NCBI RefSeq assembly: GCF_000499385.1
Contig: NW_013654309.1
Location: forward strand, 62,001-126,000
Source of the DNA: Eimeria necatrix
Taxonomy: Eukaryota; Apicomplexa; Conoidasida; Eucoccidiorida; Eimeriidae
Direction: 5' to 3'
DNA: 64,000 bases
Shown: piece after piece, positions 13,219-22,443 of the stretch
Layout: every line of letters starts with the position of its first letter
Position numbering within the stretch: the stretch's first letter is position 1
Made by a program: the position numbers and the translations under genes
Notes under the pieces: model-generated
What the model was told of the DNA's origin: nothing
What the model saw: the letters and a program-made list of their open reading frames with translations, nothing else
Databases searched by the model: none

Positions 13219-14393
13219 TCAAGTATCTTGCCCCTCAGGTGCGGCTTGTTGAGCGACGTCGCTCAAATCATAAGGCTTATCGGTGCAATTTTGAATGGCA
13301 ATTAAAGAGTAACCAGAGGCGATCTGGCAGGTGATTATTTCAAAGCCTTCTTTTGTGCGAAGGCGCACTGTTGTGAGTTCCCCCTTCACACACAACGGAC
13401 GAGGATGCGCATGATACGAAGTACGTGGCAACTCTTTTTCGTCCTCACTTTAGGGGCTAAGGCTTTACAATTTTGCAATGAAGCTGACTGTTTAAAAGAG
13501 TTTTCCGGCGCCAGGGAGGTAGGCAGAATATTGTATGTGAATTTAAGGGAAATGTACTAATCTTCCTCGATTTCATGCATTTGCGAGTTGCCTTACGTCA
13601 CTGGGGAATAGCTCTCGCATGTACTGCTTCGCCTTGGCACAAAATACACTGCACACACAGAATGGGTCACAATGGTGACACTGTATAAATACAAAGGAAA
13701 CTCAGCACAAAAAGCCGTTGGAAGCTGGTTATATTCAAGGCAATCTGTGAATTTCCTTGTTTCGTAGGTGTTTGGATCTGCATTTGTGGCTCACGTCAAC
13801 TGAGCAGCATAATGAAGCGAGCGCTCCCGAGATAGTTTATCATGGTGCCTAATGGGGATGCCTACATGCAAACAATGGAACCATCCCAACTCAAATTGTA
13901 GCCAGGAGATATATAGCCTGTGTTGGTAGCCAAGAAACATTGCAGGGGAAGACGAGGCAAAGCCAATCCTAACAGAGGGTGTGCCTTGTCTACGTAATTC
14001 CCTGCTCAGATGTGGATTTTCGAACAGTTTCAACCTTTACTTCTCTGCCTACGAGAATGCGTGTGCATACATTATGTGTGCGCTGGAGGGAACGGGAACG
14101 AATAATCCCCTGTGGGTTCGCAGTGTGGGTTTCTTCAGTGTGACTTCGTTTTTACACAGAGACGGCTTATGCATGGATTCTAAAAGTTGGCAGCTGCCCT
14201 TTTACTTATGTCATGCTTGGAATGTCATTTAATTGGGTAGCTGAGCTTTCGATTTCTAATGTTTTTTCAGTTGAATAAAACTGGGTGCTTTTCACTCACC
14301 ATCCGAGTTCACCACAACGTAGCCAACCACGGAAGGGTTATTCGCCAACCACGACCGCAGCACTTCATCTACTTCATTCTGAGATCCTGACAT
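13219..14393 (-). CDS. DYNLRB: Roadblock/LC7 dynein light chain
   Basis: Small dynein subunit that dimerises and binds the intermediate chains of cytoplasmic and axonemal dyneins. Four exons: 14300-14393, 13795-13861, 13597-13648, 13219-13383, phases consistent, 125 residues. The N-terminus reads like LC7 (helix, then VVGYVVVNSDG for human VQGIIVVNTEG). Exon 2 gives GIPIRHHD, and exon 4 gives TTVRLRTKEGFE and YSLIAIQN for the human LTFLRIRSKKNE and YFLIVIQN. A C-terminal extension of about 25 residues goes beyond the usual 96-residue family length. The acceptor of the last exon (GAAG) has a weak pyrimidine tract, so one or two residues there are uncertain. Whether it serves a flagellar or a cytoplasmic dynein cannot be decided. 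Confidence 0.88.
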
Positions 14394-16879
14394 TGCGAAT
14401 TGAGTACTTGGAGGAGGTTAGGGCTTTTGCCGTTCGCTGAATAGCTTCCACCTCCCCTAGAGTGCACTCACTTCACCTGGAACGACACTGTCCGCCAAGA
14501 TGTATGAAGTGGAGCGTGTACTACAAAAAGTAGTTCAGGGATCAATTTAAATGAAAAATCAGCTGCTGAGACATCACTTTAGGCATTTTGCCTCCACAAA
14601 ACAGGCGCCATCCTTAATGCCCTGCACCTACTTAAACTGTGTCGACTGCTCGCGGCTACTCTTCGAAAGAAATTACAAAAAATGCACAACTACAGCCTAT
14701 ACTCAATGGAAATTTGCACGAGAATGCACAGATCTACGTTTTTGGCGCAATCATGCGCTGCAGCGTATAGGGCGAGGTGTCTCTGCAGAGGGCTTCCGGT
14801 GATAATTGCGTCCCTTGGACCCTGCACCCAGAAATATTCGGCGAGAAAGCCTAGCTAGCCCAGAAGTATGCAGAAATTTCCTTGTTCCTATCAAGTCGTG
14901 GGTGCAGATCTTTGCACTACATCAAGCAGCTTACGGAAGGACAACATGGAATGACGCTCCTGGGGGCTTCCATGAAGTAAATTAGACATAGCCGACACTG
15001 AATAAAGTAAGAAAGCTTTCAGTTTATAAGTTATGATTGGCTCACAATATCTTTGTTCTGGAAGAGGTTCTAAGTTGCCTATGTGTGGCTAACCTACGTT
15101 CTCCGACAGTACCCGCCCAAGATCTGCTGCTGCCCGTAGGAGACGCCTTGTGCATCACCGTTAAATCCTGCAGCAACGCTGGACTCTAAGGTATTTGGTG
15201 CTGCTAAATGGGGCTATAATCTTACGCAACTGTAATGCTGGGTGGCAAACCATCCAAAGTTGTGATTTAGGGCTATTTCCAAAAGGTTCATCGATCCATC
15301 TCCCCTGCAGTTAAGGAAACTGGACTCATACCCGGAGATTGTCACGTTTTTAAGCTGCGGCGAAGCTGCAAAGCTTCGTCGCAGCTTAAAATCGTGACAT
15401 TCTTTGTAAATTATTCAGTTTGGCTCGACGCGGACAGCTAACGCGCCTGTGGGAGTGGAGCTCGTGCTCCATGTTGACATCCTACTAGCCACACGACAAT
15501 ACAAAAACAGTCCCAATAATACTGATGCCAGGTGCATTGTAGAGACAAATGTTGGTGCCATACACCGCCTGGAAGGAGTTTCGATGGACAACTACTCTTG
15601 TAGAAGGAAGCACTGCCCTTTCCCTTGTTTGGAAAATGCCCCTTGCTATTGTGGTACTTTAACGATTCGGACCAAGTACGTCAGCAGCAGACAAGGCCAT
15701 GTCACGTAAGACAGCCACTAATGTTGATTGGACCCCCTGCGGCAATACTTCAGCTGGCCAACCGGCCTAGGAATTTTGGCCCAGCTCGCCCTGAACTTGA
15801 CGACTAGGGACTGTAGATCGTGCCGTTCTAGTGGATACCATCGCATGCACTTTACAACTAGGGTTGAAGGCATCTAACCCTGCCTAAGCAGTAACTACTT
15901 CCGACTGCAGCTCTGCGCACTGAAGATGTTTTAAGCATGTAAACCGAAAAGAAGCTCCAAAAGATAGGTAGTGGCAGTAGGATGAAGCTGGAGACTCGGC
16001 ATTGTTGCCAGAAGTTCAGTGAGACCTCTGAACTGCTCTCGCTTAGATGAAAACTAACAGAAGCCAATAAATTGCACATCTAGCTCTTTAAACGGAAAAA
16101 TCCTAGTTGCGCGCAACTACATTCAAAATAGTTCATTGGTACGAGCTGGATACTGCAAGTGAAGGCCTTATTTGTCCTTTAAGCAAAACGTTTGAAGTAT
16201 GATGTTTCGACATGTGCGTAGAATGAGAAAGTAGCACACAGTGACTTCGCAAGCTACTTGGCAGCAGAAAAAAATGGAAAAGCTACAGTTTGACTACCGG
16301 TATTTAAGCGTCAAACTATTTCCCAGGTTCCCGAGAATGCGCGATAGCGTGCCCTGACATCAGGCAAAAAGCGGTGTTTGCAGGGATTAGAGGAACAGCG
16401 AATCTTTGCATCTTGAATAGTTTGCGATTGCTCGATGAAAAAGGGGTTCACGGATCAGTGGGAAAACAGCCTGATGCTCTTCGGGATATGGTACAAGAAG
16501 AGAGGGCATTGCTGATCCCAACTGTACTATTCACGCAATAAGAAAATGCCTCAGTGGCAAAGCGGCCTGCTACGGCACGGCTTAGGACGAACTGTGCAAT
16601 CCCATATACGGTGGCCCTGTTTTCAAGAATGTTTAGGCTGAGGAAATAACCGCGGCTAGAACTGCGGATTAGTAGAGAGAAAGACGAAAAAAAGGTGTTC
16701 CGTACAACTGACTTATATTGAGAAAATGTGAGGCTCGTCAGCAGGACGCCAGGGAATCGCACTCCGATAATGCAAAAGCCACTGTGTTGCCGTCTAGCCT
16801 AGGAATAATACGATGATACTCCAAGCAGGAGTGTATTTATGGAATCTTTGTGAGCGCTGAGTTGGAGCCGTTTTCTCCA
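14394..16879. other. Intergenic, about 2.5 kb, with one foldback
   Basis: No gene is supported. The largest frame (16448-16762, -) is unrecognised and has no splice context. The notable element is the 28 bp-arm inverted repeat at 15340-15399. Confidence 0.55.
15340..15399. repeat. Near-perfect inverted repeat, 28 bp arms, 4 b loop
   Basis: The left arm 15340-15367 and right arm 15372-15399 are complementary at 26 of 28 positions with loop gcaa. As RNA or single-stranded DNA this folds into one long hairpin. It lies between genes. A small foldback transposon remnant, an RNA hairpin or a chance local inversion are all possible. Confidence 0.9.
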
Positions 16880-18196
16880 TTATCGACGGCGGTAGTCACT
16901 GCCGACCATCGATCCCCATGAAGCGTAGTCTGCCACTCTCGAGTCAAACGGGCTGACGCGGCCCCCCGTGCGAACTGGACAATCTGTCCCCATGTAATTG
17001 TAACGGTCACTCGTTGGACTATATTGTTGCCTCAAAGCAGCTCCTGAGTTGCACAGGTCACATGGACCCAAGGCACCAAGGTTTGGAACAGAGCTGGAGG
17101 CGGGCGATCTTGGTCGGCTGTTTCCGCAAGAGTAAAGGCAATCACTCTGCAGAGTGCTTGTATCGTAAATTTTCCGTGGTGAAGTGGCTGGAGCTGCGGG
17201 CTCCTGGAGAGTGTAGCCGCTTCCACGGCGCTGGTCACTGTTTCTCCTTGGCGCTGTTACAGGAGATAGAAGTGAACGGCTCCTCGGCTCTCTAGGAGAA
17301 GGATTTGGGAAGCTCTCGTCCAACCTCATGCTGGACTCTCGTTGGACGGGGCACGAGACAATTTGTGCTTTGCTTTCGCAGCGAACGTTAACAGTAGCCT
17401 GAGGCGGAGAGTGACTTTCAATTTTAGCCTTCGCTCGTCTTGCTTTGGGTCTGGGGAGACGGTCAAGCACTGCCCTGGCAACTGCAAAATCTGACGCAGC
17501 TGCACCCAACTGCCATTCAAGAATAGGAAGCAATAAATCATCGTCTTCAATCAGCAACTGGCATACCATTGCATGCGACTGATGGAGCTTCGCTTGACCG
17601 GACAATACATACCGACACCCCTCAGCACAACGGGCTGGCGCGTCCGGTGGAGGCACCACTTCCAGTGTTGTCAGATGTTCAAGACTAAGGAGCAAATCTA
17701 GTAGACAATCCTCATGCTGCTTTTCTAGCTTTTCAAGTTGCACGCGTAGACGGCTCTTTCGCTTTTCTGGGGACATTTCCACAGGAGTGCGGCGCCGTAA
17801 AAAGCAGTCAAATCTGCTACTTAGACAGGTGCCAAGTTGCTTGGCTAAACGGTGGCATAGTGCCTCTCGGAATTTAGGTGCAAGGGCTAGCATCGTGTGT
17901 ACGGCCATGTTCAAGTGACGGCAGGCCTCGCACAGCATTTCGGGGGACAACTTTACGGCGGCGTCAGACCCCGCCGGTAAAACCCGCTCGAGTAGTGACA
18001 AAGCAGCGTCGAGGTGATCGATTTGCTGCATTAGCAGCAGCTTTTCGTCGAGCAGGTCGCCGTCGAGGCTTGCAACCTCATTGCGGATTCTTGCCGCCGT
18101 TGCTTCAAGAACACTTTGGGCTCCTGCAACAAGAACACCACGTGAGTTTGGGTCCCCCTGGACGGTCTCTGTCACGTGAGTTCTGTGACGCCCCAT
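16880..18196 (-). CDS. Unrecognised coccidian-type protein, paralogue A (intronless)
   Basis: Single open frame of 438 residues from the ATG at 18194-18196. I do not recognise the family. Residues about 27-250 look helical and are clearly related to the divergent neighbour at 19188-20909. Shared landmarks in the same order are an ATAARIRNEV-like helix, HLDAALSLLERVL, EACRH followed by LAPKFR, a charged HEDCLLDL helix, PPPDAPARC (182-190), a LHQ triad (204-206) and an EW pair. The rest is a Ser/Pro/Arg-rich tail ending in DYRRR. No signal peptide or membrane segment is seen. There is no intron at the place where paralogue B has one. Shared blocks at constant spacing argue for a real protein, but the function is unknown. 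Confidence 0.8.
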   Translation of the reverse strand: MGRHRTHVTETVQGDPNSRGVLVAGAQSVLEATAARIRNEVASLDGDLLDEKLLLMQQIDHLDAALSLLERVLPAGSDAAVKLSPEMLCEACRHLNMAVHTMLALAPKFREALCHRLAKQLGTCLSSRFDCFLRRRTPVEMSPEKRKSRLRVQLEKLEKQHEDCLLDLLLSLEHLTTLEVVPPPDAPARCAEGCRYVLSGQAKLHQSHAMVCQLLIEDDDLLLPILEWQLGAAASDFAVARAVLDRLPRPKARRAKAKIESHSPPQATVNVRCESKAQIVSCPVQRESSMRLDESFPNPSPREPRSRSLLSPVTAPRRNSDQRRGSGYTLQEPAAPATSPRKIYDTSTLQSDCLYSCGNSRPRSPASSSVPNLGALGPCDLCNSGAALRQQYSPTSDRYNYMGTDCPVRTGGRVSPFDSRVADYASWGSMVGSDYRRR

Positions 18197-19187
18197 TGTG
18201 CAGAAGCTGTGTGTTCACCGAGCACCCTTCAGTTTGGCTCTCCGCAGTGACCGCCTGCGAGGGGCAATGAAGCCCTGCCCACATCCTATGTCACCTTTTT
18301 TGATCAATTTTTCGCTCTAATCGCGTTTTCAAAATTTTGTACTGTTTGCTGCTTTATCCAGGAATAGCTGCGCTGCAGCCAGCATCAGGCCGCACCGCCA
18401 CGGAGCCCCAAGCTGAAAACCGCTGTTGGCCTGCATTCTTCCGTAGGCAGATATAGCTCGATCGTACTTTTCAGTGTATCACTGGCTTTGAATTAATTTA
18501 GGGACTGCGCTGTGAAGTGCAACGAAGGAGATTTACCAGGCAAAGATGCTCACCCCGATGATGTGCGAGGATACGTGGCCTGTCTCATGGGTCATTTATT
18601 TAAGTTTTTCGACTTGTAGCACTTGGATAATTCCGGCTGGAAGGAGTGAAATACCTGCCTCACATTTTTGGAATGGATTTCTGTAAGGCTACTGTGGGAA
18701 CTAGGGGTCGAACTGTGGTATCGTTATCAAGTGTATCGACTAGTTGGTGACCTCACGGGAGAACTGGGATTCGAGGACGACGATAGCGTGTCACGACATG
18801 AGTCGCTTGTAAACACGAGTACCACGAAGTACTTTCTACACCCATTTTATCCAATATTGGCAGGCACTTTTCCACCATAATCGTTGGTTCCTACCTTTTC
18901 CGTTACTAACTGCGCTTCTGTGAGAAAATGGGAGCCGGTGGACGCGGGCATTGCCACACGCGTGGTCGCAAGCGACACTGCAAGAAGTACGGTAAGCATA
19001 TCAGACATTACTGATCTGTTGAATATGTCTAAGAATGCTATGTTTTTCTCGGCAGTGGGTCCTTCAGAGGATAATCCTCTAGAATCTGTGTAGAACACAC
19101 AGAGAAGTGCCAGTGATGCCACTGCCTGGATAATAACTAGTGTGCTTGTTATGCTGTGTAAAAGCCACAAAGATCCTGTAGCAATTG
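18197..19187. promoter_or_regulatory. Shared upstream region of the divergent paralogue pair
   Basis: About 990 bases separate the start codons of two head-to-head related genes, so this stretch must hold both promoters or one bidirectional promoter. I could not pick out core elements. A minus-strand hydrophobic frame (18847-19170) lies inside it but starts with TTG and shows no family resemblance. Confidence 0.5.
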
Positions 19188-20909
19188 ATGCTGGGCAGAG
19201 CTGTGGACGCTGGATCTCGTCATCTCCGTTGGCTGTACTGTACAGACGGGCACTACTTTCCCTATGAAGATGGGAAGAAACGAAGCAGAGGACAAAAAAT
19301 AGTACAAATTAGGCAGCGGCAGGAGATATTTGGCCTTGGTACTGCTGCACGACTAGTTATGTGCGACGCCGGCCGTGCACTCCTTCTCGCCACAGCGTAT
19401 CGCATGAGAGAAGAAGTTATGACGTTTGGAGATTGCCTAGCCAAAGAAAGGATAGCCTTATTAAAAGGACTTGACCATTTGGAGGCTCCTTTACTGCTGA
19501 TTGAGCGATTGCTTGCACCATTTACCGCACCCGGGAGGTGCCGAGTTGACTTCAGTTTCGTCAATACAGCTTGCCGGCATTACCATCTGGCACTCGATGC
19601 CTTCATAGCTGTTGCACCATCCTTCCGGAAAGCGCAAGCTGTTCGTCACAAGTGGATTCGCAATAGAGGAAAGTGCTGTGCAAGGATTCGTTGTTGTTGT
19701 AGCATCATTTGTTGTGGATGCCACTGCCATAAACATCCTCCAATGGCCCGCCGTATGTCCAGGGCGAGGAAGATATTCGAAGACCTCGAGATAAAGCATG
19801 AGGCTTCTGTAATTGATTTGGCGCTAACGTATGAATACTACTTGAGCTCACCCGAGCCTCCACCGCCAGATGCGCCAGCTAGATGCCTCGCTGCAGGCTG
19901 TTTCATCTTGGCAGCGCAGCGAAAACTGCATCAAGTAAGGAACAAAGACGAATGAGACAATAGGCAACTATGTGGTGGGCTGTAGAATGATTATTAACGG
20001 GGAAAAAGCCAATGGAGACATGAAAGTGCAGGCGGACAGGCAGATTGCAATATTTGTGCACAGATACGAAGCCAGTTTCAGCCGCTGTGACCCAGTTTTG
20101 GGTGCGACGTGTTTCTCACCAGCGGCAGGTGCCCAGATATTCTGCTGCGGCCCCACACTACCCATTTTGACAAGGTCTGTAAGTGTTCTTTTCAGGTAAA
20201 TTGCCACTTCCTGGAACCGCGGGACAAAGTGACAATGGGGATGGCAGAATGGACACTAGAAGAAGCTGCCGCGGACCTAAGAATAGCGCATGCAAAACTC
20301 AAGACACTTCCACGTCGTATGCGCTCTGGTCGAAAAAGAGGGAAAAGACCCCCTCCACTAGTAACATTTCTCTCCCCTGGAAATTGTGTCACCATGGAGG
20401 AACATCCGAAGTGGCTTAGTGCTGACGAGCACTGCGGGCCGTGTAGAGAGTCATGCATAGTCCCACCTTGCGGTGGTCATGTTGGATTTCCATTGGCATC
20501 TCACGTTAACCCTTCAGGGCCTGTCGCATTCCCTGTAGTTCCAACAACTCAACAAATTCCCGCAGCACCTGCGGCACCACCTTTAGAGCTTCCGCAGGCT
20601 GTTCTAGTGCCGCAAAATCCAGTCTTAGCAGGCTCATTCCCTACGAAATTAATACAGGCATCTCCAGTGTTACCTAGCCCTTCACGTTTCCAGTCACCCT
20701 GTGTCCGATTTCTTCTGCCGGACTCGGGAGCAACAAGCATTTCTCAGCCAGCTGCCGTCTCCAGCCAAAGGGCTGCTGTGAGCGCAGTGTTGCCAGGTGG
20801 AGGATGTGTTGTACCCGATGCACGCTCTGGAGGTGCTGTGCAATTAATTCACAGCCCAACATATCGCGCGGCTCGGACTTGTAATGGCATCGCTACTCAA
20901 CTTAATTGA
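19188..20909 (+). CDS. Unrecognised coccidian-type protein, paralogue B (one intron)
   Basis: Two exons, 19188-19934 and 20196-20909 (donor CAA|GTAAGG, acceptor TTTTCAG, phase 0), give 486 residues. Exon 1 matches paralogue A from LLLATAYRMREEV through DHLEAPLLLIERLL, ACRHYHLALDA, APSFRKA and PPPPDAPARC (224-233) to the LHQ triad that ends the exon. Exon 2 continues with an AEWTLEEAAADL segment that also matches A, then a Pro/Ser/Ala-rich tail of about 150 residues unlike A's tail. A cluster of nine cysteines within about 17 residues (near 162-178) replaces a sparsely Cys region in A. Such clusters are often lipidated in parasite pellicle proteins, which is speculation here. The start is uncertain: the first 55-60 residues have no counterpart in A. 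Confidence 0.78.
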
Positions 20910-21616
20910 CTTGAAGTGATACTACCGTCTTTCTACTGCCTTCTAGTGAAGAATGCCAGCCCCTTGGTCAGACTTTGCTGTTATTAGGACTACACTACAC
21001 TGGAACCTGGCGTAGATAGAAAAACATGTGTTTCGTTTCCAACAGACATGCCTGTTTCTTCTGTTACCAAATCTCCTGGATAAATTTAGCAGGTCCACGT
21101 GTCCCCCTAGTAGAGGTGCAGCTCCGTTGGCAGATAAGTTCGATAAAAGCCCTACGAAACAGCGCTGTCGAAAGCCTGTCAGTTTGTTTGCCGGAGGCGT
21201 GCCAACAACCTGCTGCGTGCCTTAGAGCTGAGGCTAGTTAGTTCTGGAAATGGTGCTCGTTTGATGACATGAAGTTTGATTCTTATCAGACGCGTTCGAT
21301 CTATCTGGAGGTCTGGGAAAGGAACTTCGCTTGGAAATGCACTCAGCAGATTGTACTCCCTGCGCTACTGAAGAAGACGCATAGGACACTGGATGCAAAA
21401 TAAGCCCCAAAAAGGACGTTTGTGAAAAAGGCAACATGCTAAGTATCAAGCGAAGTACTTAGGACTCTGAACGGCGGATTCAATACAAATCGCTTTCTGT
21501 CAGAGAAGACCAAAGCAAGAGTTAGCAGAAATTTGATGAGGCACGCGAATTTGCATTTTGTTCAAGCATGCGGGCACTTTTCCGGCTAGCGGAAAGGCCC
21601 TCACCCTCTTTTGCTT
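20910..21616. other. Intergenic, about 700 b
   Basis: A short frame (about 21028-21225, +) has coding-like composition, but I found no consistent splice link to paralogue B or to the candidate at 21617. Nothing else is seen. Confidence 0.45.
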
Positions 21617-22192
21617 ATGGTTCTGTCTGACTATTGGAAAGCACTTCTGCATCAATCAAGTTCGAATAACACACCCATTGTAGATTTGAAGGGGACTGCT
21701 TTGCTTGATGATGATGGAACTCTGGAAGTACAGGCGCGTTACAGCGCAGAACTAGTCCGTTTCATGCAGATGTTGTTGGGCATATCTCCCAAAGCAATTC
21801 TTGAAAATATGCCAGTGTGCCGGAGGCTACCATGCTTCAACAATGCCTTGTTTAACAGTCTCAAAAACGGACGTAAAGTTGTTTTAAACCTCTCGCAATG
21901 CAAAGGATCATTATGTGGATGGTCTATCGGGGGATTCTGCCGGCGCAGGCTCGCTAATTTGACTAAACTATTGCGGCAAGCGACCCTAGCCATTATGGAA
22001 GCCAGTAGTCTCCACCAGTCGCCATTGTTTTGCGATGCGCGCCATTTAAACATCTTCTGCTGTCGTTTTAAGGTAATGGTACAACTCCTATGTATTACCT
22101 CAGGTTTTTAGGTTTCCCATACTGCTCTCAATGCATTCCCTGCTTGTGAGCTGTTAGGCAGCGGCTACTCCGAAAAGATCGTCACCGCGTGA
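21617..22192 (+). CDS. Weak candidate gene of unknown function
   Basis: An ATG at 21617 opens a frame that reaches a good donor (TTTTAAG|GTAATG) in phase 0 after 152 codons at 22072. A possible second exon, 22112-22192, begins after TTTTTAG and ends at a stop, giving 178 residues. The intron would be only 39 bases, short for this genome. I do not recognise the product. Support is limited to frame length and splice-site fit, and part of the region is also open on the other strand. Confidence 0.33.
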
Positions 22193-22443
22193 CAATGCTT
22201 TCCGTAGGACTGGGAAGGTACTTAGTGATATTTAAGCTGTCTGTCTGCCTCAGAAAATGAGAGGGTGCGCGAGGTTTCTACCATGTGCTCGTAAATAATG
22301 AAATTCGAGCTAGTCTGCCATCAAGTTGTCTTTTCACTGACGAGCATGAATAAAGAAGCAATGAAATGGCAACGTGCTCACGAAACTACTGGAAGTATAG
22401 TTCGTAATCGAGTGCTGCTTCGGATTGCCCAACTTCCTTCCTA

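Noticed and set aside
16448..16762. Minus-strand 104-codon frame downstream of paralogue A
   Set aside because: No family resemblance, no signals and no link to paralogue A's C-terminus.
18847..19170. Minus-strand hydrophobic frame upstream of paralogue B
   Set aside because: Begins with TTG, has no recognisable family and lies within the shared promoter region. Hydrophobicity alone is not enough.
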